A stretch of DNA of 64,000 nucleotides from Paenibacillus sp. PK3_47 (GTDB lineage Bacteria > Bacillota > Bacilli > Paenibacillales > Paenibacillaceae), in NCBI RefSeq assembly GCF_023520895.1, contig NZ_CP026029.1:2418001-2482000 (forward strand), given 5' to 3'. A program made the position numbers and the translations under genes. The stretch's first letter is position 1, and every line of letters starts with the position of its first letter. The notes beneath the pieces are model-generated. The model had not been told where the DNA came from. It searched no databases and worked only from the letters and a program-made list of their open reading frames with translations. Of the stretch, positions 16,698 through 25,265 are shown piece by piece.

Positions 16698-17500
16698 GCT
16701 GCACCTCTTTTACGCGACCTGCCCGTGAGAAGCATGAACAACGCCATAATGACGATCAGGAAGACAGCAACCGTGGAACCCATCCCCCAGTCCTGTGTAA
16801 CCAGAAAATGCTGCTCAATCGCTGTACCGAGTGTAATGACCCGGTTGCCGGCAATCAGGCGGGTAATCATGAACAGCGACAGTGCCGGAATGAATACGGC
16901 CATGCAGCCGGAGCGGACCCCGGAAATGGTGAGCGGAAAAATGACCCGGCGGAACGTCGTCCATCCGGAAGCGCCCAAATCACGCGCCGCATCCACAAGA
17001 GAGTGATTCAGCTCTTCAAGTGCGCTGTAAATCGGCAGAATCATAAACGGAATAAAGATATATACGGATACAAACACAAAGCTGAAGCCTGTGAAGAGAA
17101 TTTGCTGCTCCCCGATGCCCAGCAGATCAAAGAAATTGTTAATCGGTCCGAACGTTCCAAATATGCCGATAAAGGCATAGGCCTTCAGCAGCAGATTGAT
17201 CCAGGTCGGCAGAATAATCAGCAGCAGCCACAGCTGCTTGTGCTTCGTCCGGGTCAGCAGATAAGCTGCCGGATAGGCAACAAGCAGGGAGAATAAGGTG
17301 ATCAGAAACGCATACCAGAAGGAGTTCAGCATCATCCGCATATACACCGGGGTGAAGAAATTCGCATAGTTGTCCAGTGTAAGATTCCCTTCCAGATCAA
17401 ACAGGGAATAGTAGGTAATGAGCAGCACCGGCGCAATAACGAACAGGGCAATCCACAGGTAATACGGGATGAGGTAGTACGGCCGGCCCTTACTCTGCAT
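16694..17500 (-). CDS. potB: Polyamine ABC permease PotB
   Basis: This 268-residue membrane permease is the partner of PotC. It has about six hydrophobic segments and the EAA loop [22 protein letters not shown]. The ATG at 17500 is chosen because AGGTGGAG lies just upstream; the longer frame to 17560 would run deep into potA. The remaining overlap with the potA end is 11 bp, consistent with translational coupling. Confidence 0.93.
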   Translation of the reverse strand: MQSKGRPYYLIPYYLWIALFVIAPVLLITYYSLFDLEGNLTLDNYANFFTPVYMRMMLNSFWYAFLITLFSLLVAYPAAYLLTRTKHKQLWLLLIILPTWINLLLKAYAFIGIFGTFGPINNFFDLLGIGEQQILFTGFSFVFVSVYIFIPFMILPIYSALEELNHSLVDAARDLGASGWTTFRRVIFPLTISGVRSGCMAVFIPALSLFMITRLIAGNRVITLGTAIEQHFLVTQDWGMGSTVAVFLIVIMALFMLLTGRSRKRGAA

Positions 17501-18614
17501 GGCTCTCCACCTCGCCGTAAGCTTCCAGACGTCTGTCGAACTCTTCCTCCGTTTCACCAAAGCGCATTACGTGAATCGCTTCCGGATCAAAATAAAGCCC
17601 GATCTCGCTGCCTACCTCCGCTTTACGGGTGGAGTGCACCAGCCATTCATGGCCGGAATCGTCGTAGCAGCTGATCTCATAGTGTACTCCGCGGAACAGC
17701 TGGGAGTCGACCCGCACCTTCAGCTTGCCCTGCTCAAGCGAAGCAATCTCCAGATCCTCGGGGCGGATAACAATCTCAACCGACTCATTAGGTCTGAGTC
17801 CGGCATCGACACATTCAAACCGGTGGCCGTTAAATTCCACCAGGTAGTCCTCAATCATCACGCCCGGCACAATATTCGATTCTCCGATAAAGTCGGCAAC
17901 GAATCTGTTGATCGGCTCATCGTATATATCGTTCGGCGTGCCGCTCTGCTCAATCTTCCCTTTGTTCATGACAAAGATCCAGTCTGACATCGCCAGTGCC
18001 TCTTCCTGGTCATGGGTAACGAAGATAAAAGTGATGCCCAGCCGCTGCTGCATCTCGCGCAGAATGTACTGCATCTCGGTACGCAGCTTCAGGTCAAGTG
18101 CGGACAGGGGCTCGTCCAGCAGCAGCACCTGCGGCTCGTTGACGATGGCGCGGGCAATGGCCACACGCTGCCGTTGTCCTCCGGACATTTCATTGATGGC
18201 ACGCTGGTCATAGCCGGCAAGGTTGACGAAGCGCAGCGCTTCCTGCACCTTTTGCTTAATAACATCCTTCTTAAGCTTCTTAATGCGCAGTCCGAAAGCC
18301 ACATTCTCGAATACGTTCAGGTGCGGAAACAGCGCATAATCCTGAAATACCGTATTGACCTGCCGCTCGTTGGCGGGAATGTGGTTGATAATTTTGCCGT
18401 TCAGATAAATGGATCCTGCAGTCGGCTCGGCGAATCCGGCGATCAGACGGAGAATGGTCGTCTTTCCGCAGCCCGAGGGTCCCAGCAGTGTATAGAATTT
18501 GCCGCGTTCGATTTCAAAGCTGACACCTTTTAACACGGCCTCTTCATCATCGTATTGTTTGGTAACCCCATCAAAAGATATAATAGTGCCTTCCGGAGTA
18601 GCTATAGCTAACAA
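17490..18614 (-). CDS. potA: Polyamine ABC transporter ATPase PotA
   Basis: PotA powers polyamine import. The 374-residue protein has Walker A GPSGCGKT (residues 45-52), the signature [14 protein letters not shown], Walker [12 protein letters not shown] and the switch His in FVTHDQEEA, then a TOBE-like regulatory domain from about residue 270. The start is unclear: the only in-frame start is a TTG at 18614 that directly abuts the GGGAGG ribosome site with no spacer, and the next codons are not standard starts. It is first in potABCD. A 20-bp perfect palindrome lies about 125 bp upstream. Confidence 0.93.
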   Translation of the reverse strand: MLAIATPEGTIISFDGVTKQYDDEEAVLKGVSFEIERGKFYTLLGPSGCGKTTILRLIAGFAEPTAGSIYLNGKIINHIPANERQVNTVFQDYALFPHLNVFENVAFGLRIKKLKKDVIKQKVQEALRFVNLAGYDQRAINEMSGGQRQRVAIARAIVNEPQVLLLDEPLSALDLKLRTEMQYILREMQQRLGITFIFVTHDQEEALAMSDWIFVMNKGKIEQSGTPNDIYDEPINRFVADFIGESNIVPGVMIEDYLVEFNGHRFECVDAGLRPNESVEIVIRPEDLEIASLEQGKLKVRVDSQLFRGVHYEISCYDDSGHEWLVHSTRKAEVGSEIGLYFDPEAIHVMRFGETEEEFDRRLEAYGEVESHAE

Positions 18615-18736
18615 CCTCCCTTACATATGTAGTACAACCTATTTTACCCGCTTCCGGCGGGAGACAATCGTCATTGGCATGCCCAGCGCAGATAAGCGAC
18701 ATTTCCTCCTCTCTTTCGACACTTCTATTATATAGA

Positions 18737-18756
18737 ATAAAGGATTAATCCTTTAT
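18737..18756. promoter_or_regulatory. 20-bp perfect palindrome between potA and exporter
   Basis: ATAAAGGATTAATCCTTTAT is perfectly self-complementary. It lies in the 280-bp divergent space between potA and the aromatic-acid-exporter-like gene. The position and symmetry suggest an operator for a dimeric regulator, but no regulator gene is adjacent. It is too AT-rich for a good terminator. Confidence 0.55.
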
Positions 18757-18841
18757 TTGCGATAGCCTACTTTGTGAAAATAAGCACAGAAACTTAACAA
18801 GTTCGTAAAAACTGTCCCGCTCCCGGGCGCTTTAGCAGTGC

Positions 18842-18847
18842 TATAAT
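18842..18847 (+). promoter_or_regulatory. Extended -10 promoter of exporter gene
   Basis: TATAAT is preceded by TG one base away, forming an extended -10 box 48 bp before the ATG. No good -35 box is seen. Confidence 0.45.
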
Positions 18848-18894
18848 GAAAACGGCTGAAAATCATTTAAATTTTCTGATTATCCTGAAAGAAG

Positions 18895-20016
18895 ATGAAT
18901 ATAATGAACGAGGGTCTGCAGGACCGGCTTGAGAAATTTGGAATTTCCCTTTATATGATACGGATTACGCTCGCTGCTTCTCTATCCTGGCTTGCCGTGC
19001 ACAGTCTTTATAATGACGGATATTTTTACTTTGCACCGCTTGCAGCGATTCTTATCATCCAGGGCACAGTTAAAGCATCGCTTGAAAAAGGAATCTACCG
19101 TCTGCTAGGCATTGTGCTCGGCGGAATTGTCAGCCTGATTGTGGGCCATTTCTTCGATGTAGGCGCACTGTCCATTCTGCTCATGCTGCTGATCGGCATT
19201 GGAATAGCAACTGCCTGCCGGATCAACATCCAGGCCGTTTCGCAGGTTGGAGTAACCTCAGTTCTGGCGCTCACCTTCTACCAGGAGCATTATATCGAAT
19301 TCCGGGTGGCCGAGACTTTTATCGGCGTGGTGATTGCCCTGGTCATAAATATGATTATCGTTCCGCCCAAAGGCTTCGTCAAGGTAAAAGGCTTGGCACT
19401 CGAAGGAAGCCTGCTGCTGGCGGATGCTTTAACCAGCCTGACCTCAGGAAGCCGCGATACGGCGCAGGCTGCAGGCATGCTGGCCCGCTCCGGCAAGCTG
19501 CTGGCCCAAAGCGACCAGCGGCAGAAGGAGCTGCAGTTTACTTTGTCGCATTACTCCTGCCGCAACAAGCTGGGCGGAATGACACAGGCAACAGCACATC
19601 TGCAGAAGATTCATACCTATGTAAAAGAAATTGGAGAAGAGCTGGCCCTGCTGCCTGCGCATTATGCCGCAGCGGATTGGATGAGAGAGGTAGCCTCCGC
19701 AACCTCAGAGTGTATCGCCCTCTATGCCACCAGGACCCTGTCGGAGGCCGAATGCGGACGCTCGCTGCCGGAACTGCTGCGCCGGACCCGTGATCTGCAG
19801 CTGGCCTGGTTCTCCGAACTGCAGGAGCAGTGCAGCCTGACTGCGCTCCGTGATCTCGGGGCAGTTTTCTCCCGCCTCAACCGGGTGCTGGAGGAAATCG
19901 AGCAGGCGGATTACACAGCTGTTTCTGCCGCAGGGCAGAAGGTTAGCGCTAAGCCGGCCCGCGCCTCTTTCCGGCTCAGAAGAAAAACCGGCATGGGCGT
20001 TTCTTCAAAATTATAG
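18895..20016 (+). CDS. Aromatic acid exporter family protein (FUSC/ArAE type)
   Basis: This 373-residue protein has a membrane half with about five to six hydrophobic segments (residues ~15-160) and a soluble, helical C-terminal half. The membrane part matches the aromatic acid exporter/FUSC family (FAPLAAILIIQGTVKASLEKGIYRLLGIVLGG is diagnostic in style, with a lysine in the loop). The substrate is unknown; relatives export aromatic acids. Ribosome-site placement slightly favours a second ATG at 18904. It is divergent from potABCD and has its own terminator. Confidence 0.8.
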   Translation: MNIMNEGLQDRLEKFGISLYMIRITLAASLSWLAVHSLYNDGYFYFAPLAAILIIQGTVKASLEKGIYRLLGIVLGGIVSLIVGHFFDVGALSILLMLLIGIGIATACRINIQAVSQVGVTSVLALTFYQEHYIEFRVAETFIGVVIALVINMIIVPPKGFVKVKGLALEGSLLLADALTSLTSGSRDTAQAAGMLARSGKLLAQSDQRQKELQFTLSHYSCRNKLGGMTQATAHLQKIHTYVKEIGEELALLPAHYAAADWMREVASATSECIALYATRTLSEAECGRSLPELLRRTRDLQLAWFSELQEQCSLTALRDLGAVFSRLNRVLEEIEQADYTAVSAAGQKVSAKPARASFRLRRKTGMGVSSKL

Positions 20017-20032
20017 TCTTTGTATCCCAGAC

Positions 20033-20074
20033 AAGAAGCTTCCCCAAGAGTACTGTAGGGGAGGCTTCTTTTTT
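20033..20074 (+). terminator. Terminator of exporter gene
   Basis: AAGAAGCTTCCCC pairs with GGGGAGGCTTCTT around a 12-base loop, followed by TTTT. Confidence 0.85.
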
Positions 20075-20077
20075 AAC

Positions 20078-20160
20078 GTATCAGAAAGTATATATTTGGG
20101 GTTCCGGAAGATACCCGGATACGCATCGGAGCAAAGCCCCACTTTGCGGGGAGGTTTTCA
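20078..20160 (+). repeat. Dispersed hairpin repeat, copy 1
   Basis: About 83 bp from GTATCAGAAA to GGTTTTCA, lying directly after a terminator. It matches, in inverse orientation, 55640-55718 and more loosely 55220-55279. It contains the hairpin GCAAAG-N5-CTTTGC, overlapped by a competing CCCC/GGGG pairing. Confidence 0.8.
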
Positions 20161-20321
20161 TAGTCAAATGTAATTATTATTGTTGAAAATCAGATTCTTA
20201 AGTACTAGAATTAAATTTGTTTATAGAGTTATTATGTCCTAGATGTCAGTGACGAAGTATTTTTGTCGATTCAGGTCGACAGACAACTGGCCCTTGCTGA
20301 ATGTATATTCATTGATTTGTT

Positions 20322-20412
20322 TCTTAAAGGCAAACTCCCCGAAAGGGCAGGACGCAAAGCAATGGACCTAAGAATGCACCTGACGCATTTATGGTCGCCA
20401 TGCTGCCAAATA
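20322..20412 (+). ncRNA. Cyclic di-GMP-I riboswitch (GEMM-I)
   Basis: The leader of the FapA-like gene carries the conserved GEMM-I core: GGCAAAC, a CCCC-GAAA-GGGG-like stem with a GNRA tetraloop, GGACGCAAAGC, then ACCTAA and a second hairpin ending in GGTCGCCATG...GCC. The GAAA tetraloop and the GGCAAAC / GACGCAAAGC pair are the hallmarks of this aptamer. It ends about 100 bases before the start codon. The expression platform is not obvious; a weak AAAGAG / CTCTTT pairing (20419-20470) followed by TTTTCT could be a terminator. Confidence 0.85.
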
Positions 20413-20514
20413 GAGTCTAAAGAGGACGGGTAGTGCTCTATATCGCCTATCATGGTCCAGGATGCTCTTTTCTGTACAGATGCCGTTGATTATACGAAAA
20501 GCGAGGTTACAAGC

Positions 20515-22191
20515 ATGACCCAGCATACTCTCAAGCAGTCCGGAGATGGGCATTATTCAACCATACCGGCCGGCAATGCGAGGCAGCCCCTTCCATCTTT
20601 TGATCATGCGCCGGATACTGGCGGAACCGGCGGGAACAAAAACGGAATTATTATTGTCCAGAGCGACCAGATTTTTATCACTCCCCCTCTTCCCGGCGGT
20701 AAGCCGGCGGTCATCTCTGCAGTCCACCCGGTCATCCTGAAGCTGAACCGCAAGGCGCTCAGTGAACCGGCAGAAGTCACTTCCACAGACCATATATCAT
20801 GGGAAATCAGCGAAAAACCGCAATATCAGATTACTGTATCCGACGACAGGCTAAACGCCTATTTCACACTCTATCGTGTCGAGAAATACGCCTGGAAGCT
20901 GGTGGATTGCCCTGCGGGTGACCGTGTCACGCTCCGCGCAGAACCTGATCTCGGGCGGCTGCTGTCCAGGCTTACTGTTGACCAGATTATTGCCGGCTTT
21001 GAGCAGGGCAGTATCATCCGCAGCCTCAACATTCCTGCGCTTTATAGCGAACTGAGCAGCCCAACCTATCTTCCGGTTTGTATCGCCGCAGGCAAAGCGC
21101 CCGTACCCGGAAAAAATGCCTGTATGGAGATCCTGCACCCGGCCGTTTATGGTACCGGATTCAATCCGGGCGGCAGCTTTGGGGACAGGCTGATGGTCAA
21201 GGAAATACCCGTAGTCAGCGAAGGGGAGATATTCGCCCGCAAGCTGCCTCCTCAGGACGGAATTCCCGGCTTTGATGTATACGGCGGTATTATGCCTGCT
21301 CCTGTTCCCCGGGATATGCTGCTGACTCTCAAGGAAGGTATGGTAATGCTCCCTGACGGCGGAATTATGGCACTGCGCTCCGGCAGGCCCCGGATAACGG
21401 GAAAGGACCCTCTGCATACAACCATTGATTTCCCGGACAGTTATATGGTGTCAGTAAAGTCTGAACCTGCAGCGGCTGCAATTACGTTCCCGGGGGATAT
21501 CATTGTGGGTTGCGATCTTGACGAAGGTGCAGTAATCGAGGCTTTGGGCAATGTCTATTTGTACGGCAATGCCAGCAATGCTACTATTTCTGCGACAGGC
21601 AGCATTGTAGCCTGCGGGAATATTTCAGGCTGTAAGCTGTATTCCGGATACTATGGGGCGAAGCATAACCGCCTGTGCATCATAACCAAGCGGCTGATGG
21701 AGGAAACCGCCAGATTGAGTACAGCCGCCGTACAGCTGGCCGCAAACGTAGAGTCCCGCCAGCAGAGCGTAAAGTACGGACTCGTTATCATGCTTCTTCT
21801 CGAAAGCAAATATGAGCATCTGCCCGGTGAGCTTCGTGAACTCTACAATCTGCTAAACAGCCTGGGTCCCGGTTATCCGCGGGATTACGGCCAGCTGCTG
21901 CGTATGCTTGAGGTCTTTCTCCATCCGGGCCAATTTACCGACTATATAACGGATGCCGTACTGGCTGCTTTTATGAAGCTGTTAGACGAAGCTTATGAAT
22001 CTGTGGCTGTGATGCAGGAGATGCATACCCGGATCCACATCACTGCTGCAGAAGGCAGCGTGATTCAGACAGGCGGAGAGATCAGGGCTGAACAAATCTG
22101 CAGCAGTGAATTAATCTCCGGCGGATACATGACAAGAATTGATGAGACACTCAAAGATATGATCTGCACGAGCCACGGTCTGCAGAAGTAA
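20515..22191 (+). CDS. FapA family protein (DUF342)
   Basis: This 558-residue protein belongs to the FapA/DUF342 family, which has a repetitive right-handed beta-helix-like core. Family features include EGEIFARKLPPQDGIPGFDVYGG, a GRPRI turn, and a string of short beta repeats (GDIIVGCDLDEGAVIEALGNVYLYGN and on). A helical stretch follows, and a last beta repeat lies near the C-terminus. Members are cytoplasmic and linked to flagellar or surface assembly, with no known reaction. The ATG at 20515 is chosen for its GAGGT 9 bases upstream, rather than an ATG at 20452 that lies within the leader. A c-di-GMP riboswitch precedes it, so expression should follow the motile/sessile switch. Confidence 0.87.
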   Translation: MTQHTLKQSGDGHYSTIPAGNARQPLPSFDHAPDTGGTGGNKNGIIIVQSDQIFITPPLPGGKPAVISAVHPVILKLNRKALSEPAEVTSTDHISWEISEKPQYQITVSDDRLNAYFTLYRVEKYAWKLVDCPAGDRVTLRAEPDLGRLLSRLTVDQIIAGFEQGSIIRSLNIPALYSELSSPTYLPVCIAAGKAPVPGKNACMEILHPAVYGTGFNPGGSFGDRLMVKEIPVVSEGEIFARKLPPQDGIPGFDVYGGIMPAPVPRDMLLTLKEGMVMLPDGGIMALRSGRPRITGKDPLHTTIDFPDSYMVSVKSEPAAAAITFPGDIIVGCDLDEGAVIEALGNVYLYGNASNATISATGSIVACGNISGCKLYSGYYGAKHNRLCIITKRLMEETARLSTAAVQLAANVESRQQSVKYGLVIMLLLESKYEHLPGELRELYNLLNSLGPGYPRDYGQLLRMLEVFLHPGQFTDYITDAVLAAFMKLLDEAYESVAVMQEMHTRIHITAAEGSVIQTGGEIRAEQICSSELISGGYMTRIDETLKDMICTSHGLQK

Positions 22192-22245
22192 CCATCCTGC
22201 AATTACGGCTTGCTGCAGCTTACATAGCTGTACAGCAAGGATGCC

Positions 22246-22289
22246 TATAGAAAAGGAGCCTGCCGCATTGGCAAGGCTCCTTTTCTATA
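22246..22289. terminator. Bidirectional terminator
   Basis: The stem TATAGAAAAGGAGCCTGCC / GGCAAGGCTCCTTTTCTATA, with one bulged base and a 5-base loop, lies between the converging FapA-like and EamA genes. T-rich tracts are present in both directions. Confidence 0.85.
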
Positions 22290-22298
22290 TATCCCGTT

Positions 22299-23189
22299 CT
22301 AGCTATGGGCCTGCCTTGCGGCACGGCCGAGTCTTACATTAACCAGTATGATACTGCTGACGATCAGCAGCATGCCGATCACGAGGTTTAAGGTAATATG
22401 CTCACCGAGAAGCACTACACTTGAACCGATAGAAATCAGCGGAATCAGAAAGGTGAATGAACCCACCTTGCCGGCCTCCCCCTCATTGATCAGTTTGAAA
22501 TATACCATCCAGCCCAGTGCAATAACGAACACGGCAATGAATAATGTGTTCATTATAAAAGCGCTGTTCCAGGTAATTGCCGACCAGCTCTCCGTGGCCG
22601 ATCCCGCTGCCAGCAGAATGACACCGCCGATCATAATCTGCATCGCCGTCATCCACAGCATATCTACCCGCAGCGCATTGCGCTTAATATAAATGGTTCC
22701 CAGCGCCCAGCTGAACGCGCTGGCCAGCGCAAGCAGAACACCTGCGGCAGAGATACTTCCCGTAAATCCGCCGATGCTTAGCAAGGCTACGCCGAGGAAT
22801 CCGAGCAGCAGACCAAACAGCTTGAAGCCGTACATGCTCTCCCCAAGCCAGATCCAGGCAAAAATACCAAGCAGCACAGGCTGCAGGAATACAATGGCCG
22901 AGAACAGTCCCGAAGGCACATACTGTAAACCAACCGTCTGAAAGCCATAATAAAAGACAATGCTGAGCATAGCCGAGACCAGATAGGTCGGCCACAGCTT
23001 TCTGAATTGAAGCTCCTTAAGCTTCGGCAGAGCGGTCAAGATAAGTATCACTCCGGCAATCACTGTGCGGATGCCCGCAAACAGCAGGGGCGGAGCATAG
23101 GCCAGTGCAATCTTGGACAGCGGCCAGTTGATCCCCCAGACAATCACCAGAAATATAAGTAAAGCTATAGTTTGCTTCCGCTGCTGCAT
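22299..23189 (-). CDS. EamA/DMT family transporter
   Basis: This 296-residue protein has about ten membrane helices in two EamA repeats, the drug/metabolite transporter pattern. The first repeat begins VIVWGINWPLSKIAL and the second contains SAFSWALGTIYIKR. Such proteins usually export amino acids, metabolites or drugs; the substrate is unknown. It is transcribed divergently from a LysR-type regulator whose gene starts ~100 bp away, so the regulator may control it. Confidence 0.87.
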   Translation of the reverse strand: MQQRKQTIALLIFLVIVWGINWPLSKIALAYAPPLLFAGIRTVIAGVILILTALPKLKELQFRKLWPTYLVSAMLSIVFYYGFQTVGLQYVPSGLFSAIVFLQPVLLGIFAWIWLGESMYGFKLFGLLLGFLGVALLSIGGFTGSISAAGVLLALASAFSWALGTIYIKRNALRVDMLWMTAMQIMIGGVILLAAGSATESWSAITWNSAFIMNTLFIAVFVIALGWMVYFKLINEGEAGKVGSFTFLIPLISIGSSVVLLGEHITLNLVIGMLLIVSSIILVNVRLGRAARQAHS

Positions 23190-23285
23190 CTCTTCACCTC
23201 TTGTTCTATTTTCAATCCAAATGATACAATACTCTTAGTCATAATTGAAATGAATTATAATCATGAGGGGCATATCAAATTCGTT

Positions 23286-24218
23286 ATGAATAACAATCAG
23301 ATTCGACTGTTCGTCAAAATTGCCGAGAGCGGCAGCTTCACCAAAGCAGGTGTGGAGCTCAATATGACCCAGCCTGCGGTCAGCCGGGCCATTTCAGCAC
23401 TTGAAAGCGAGCTGGATGTGAAGCTGCTGGTCCGCGACCGGCGCAGCGGGCTGACGCTTACCGATATCGGCAAGCGGATTCTCGTAATATTCAGAGAAAT
23501 TCTCCGCGGCTTCGACAAGGTGGAGCAGGAAATTTCAGCGGAAAAGGGGCTGGGTAAAGGCCTGATCCGGATCGGGGCTTTCCCGGTGGCTTCAGCACAT
23601 TTTGTACCGAAAATCATCCGCTCTATTACAGCCAGATATCCGGACATTGAAATCAGTCTGCATGAAGGCTCGGTAGCGGAGGTAAAAGAGTGGCTGGAGA
23701 CAAGATTTATCGATGTCGGCCTGATTATTCCGCCGCATGAGGAGTTCGCTTCCATTCCGTTCTTCAGAGAGAAGCTGTATGCTGTGCTTCCCTCCGGCCA
23801 TGCACTCTGCGACCGGCCGGTGATCCGTGTTAAGGATCTGGAGGATGAGCCGATGCTGATCTGCAGAGCCGGCTATGAGCCCCCGGTAATCGATCTGTTC
23901 CGCAGAGGCGGCAGCAGACTGAATGTAAAGTATGAGGTGAACAGCTACATTACCGCGCTGAACATGATCAGGGAAGGACTGGCTGTAGGCGTCATGTCCC
24001 AGCTGTCATTATTGTCTCCGCCGCAGAATGTCATCATCCGCGAACTCTCCCCTGATGCTTACAGGGATATCGAAATTGCCGTCCATTCCCTGGAGGAGGC
24101 CTCAATCGCCGTCCGGCTTTTTATAGAAACAGCTGTAGAGCTGTTCTCCGGAGCGGAGACATCTGTGCTTGAACCGGATACACATTTCAATATGAGGAGT
24201 GATCATCATGAAATATAA
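23286..24218 (+). CDS. LysR family regulator
   Basis: This 310-residue LysR-type regulator has the N-terminal winged helix (FVKIAESGSFTKAGVELNMTQPAVSRAISALE) and a C-terminal periplasmic-binding-like effector domain from about residue 90. I place the start at 23286, where the family homology begins. Upstream codons (23172, 23250) lie in the divergent promoter region and no start has an ideal ribosome site (GAGGGG is 15 bases off). Its end overlaps the following aldo/keto reductase gene by 11 bp, so the two are co-expressed, and the divergent EamA gene is the other likely target. Confidence 0.88.
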   Translation: MNNNQIRLFVKIAESGSFTKAGVELNMTQPAVSRAISALESELDVKLLVRDRRSGLTLTDIGKRILVIFREILRGFDKVEQEISAEKGLGKGLIRIGAFPVASAHFVPKIIRSITARYPDIEISLHEGSVAEVKEWLETRFIDVGLIIPPHEEFASIPFFREKLYAVLPSGHALCDRPVIRVKDLEDEPMLICRAGYEPPVIDLFRRGGSRLNVKYEVNSYITALNMIREGLAVGVMSQLSLLSPPQNVIIRELSPDAYRDIEIAVHSLEEASIAVRLFIETAVELFSGAETSVLEPDTHFNMRSDHHEI

Positions 24219-25182
24219 CCGTTTGGGCAGCAGCGGTCTGCAGGTATCGGCCCTGGGCCTTGGAACCAACTCTTTCGGTAAAAGAGCGGACGGGCAGACC
24301 TCGGTTAACATTCTGCATGCCGCACTGGATCAGGGCATTAATTTTATTGATACCGCCAATATTTACGCCGGCACGGAATCGGAGCGGATCATCGGCACCG
24401 GTCTGGAAGGCAGACGCCAGGACGCTGTTCTGGCAACCAAAGCCGGCCTCCCCAGACATGATGGCCCCAACGGAAGCGGCTCTTCCCGCCATCATTTGAT
24501 GCTGGAGCTGGAGGGCAGCCTGCGCCGGCTGAAGACCGACTATGTTGACCTGTACCAGATTCATACCTTTGATCCCTATACCCCGCTGGACGAGACCCTG
24601 CGGGCCCTTGATGATATGGTATCCTCCGGCAAAGTCCGCTACATCGGGGCGTCCAATTACGCCGCCTGGGAGCTGATGAAGGCACTGGGCATCAGTGAGG
24701 CCCGTAGCCTGGTGAAATACACCTCCATTCAATGCAGCTACTCCCTGGCTGACCGCACACCGGAAACCGAGCTGGTTCCGCTCTGTCTGGATCAGGGCAT
24801 CGGATTGATCCCTTACTTCCCGCTCGCCGGAGGCATTCTTACCGGGAAATATTCGGGGGAAGACGCTGCGCCTGCCGGTTCGCGGGCAGATACTGACCCG
24901 AACTTCCGCCGGTTCCTGACGCCTGAAGCACTGGAGCTCGGCCGTTCGGTCAGCACCATCGCCGAAGAGGCCGGGGTATCGCCTGCGGCATTGTCCCTGG
25001 CCTGGCTGATGGGCAGACCTGCAGTATCTACGGTAATTGTAGGCGCTACTAGCGCAGAGCAGCTGCAGCACAATCTGCACAGCGCAGAGATCCAGCCGGA
25101 TGCAGCCGTTCTGGACAAGCTGAATGAGGCAAGCTCCGCCTTCCGCAGAGGAGAGCCGTTCGCTTTCTACCGGCTGCCGTAA
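24208..25182 (+). CDS. Aldo/keto reductase
   Basis: This 324-residue NAD(P)H-dependent reductase has a TIM barrel with the standard tetrad: Asp48 and Tyr53 in FIDTANIYAG, Lys78 in LATKAG and His119 in YQIHTFDP. It is closest in style to the YajO/potassium-channel-beta-type family. It reduces aldehydes or ketones, substrate unknown. GAGGAG lies 9 bases before the ATG, within the last codons of the LysR gene, so translation is coupled to the regulator. Confidence 0.9.
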   Translation: MKYNRLGSSGLQVSALGLGTNSFGKRADGQTSVNILHAALDQGINFIDTANIYAGTESERIIGTGLEGRRQDAVLATKAGLPRHDGPNGSGSSRHHLMLELEGSLRRLKTDYVDLYQIHTFDPYTPLDETLRALDDMVSSGKVRYIGASNYAAWELMKALGISEARSLVKYTSIQCSYSLADRTPETELVPLCLDQGIGLIPYFPLAGGILTGKYSGEDAAPAGSRADTDPNFRRFLTPEALELGRSVSTIAEEAGVSPAALSLAWLMGRPAVSTVIVGATSAEQLQHNLHSAEIQPDAAVLDKLNEASSAFRRGEPFAFYRLP

Positions 25183-25194
25183 CCTGTAACGCCA

Positions 25195-25250
25195 TATAAG
25201 CCGAAGGGAACCTCCGCACTGTGCACGGAGGTTCCCTTCGGCTATATTTA
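25195..25250. terminator. Strong bidirectional terminator
   Basis: An 18-bp perfect stem (AGCCGAAGGGAACCTCCG and its complement) with a 9-base loop lies between the convergent reductase and hcp genes, followed by T-rich sequence. Confidence 0.88.
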
Positions 25251-25265
25251 TTCAGCATTCATTTT

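Noticed and set aside
18895..20016. Regulator of potABCD in the divergent gene
   Set aside because: The divergent gene is a membrane protein of the exporter family with no DNA-binding part.
23172..23285. Longer N-terminus for the LysR regulator
   Set aside because: The extra residues have no family similarity and would overlap the divergent EamA start region.
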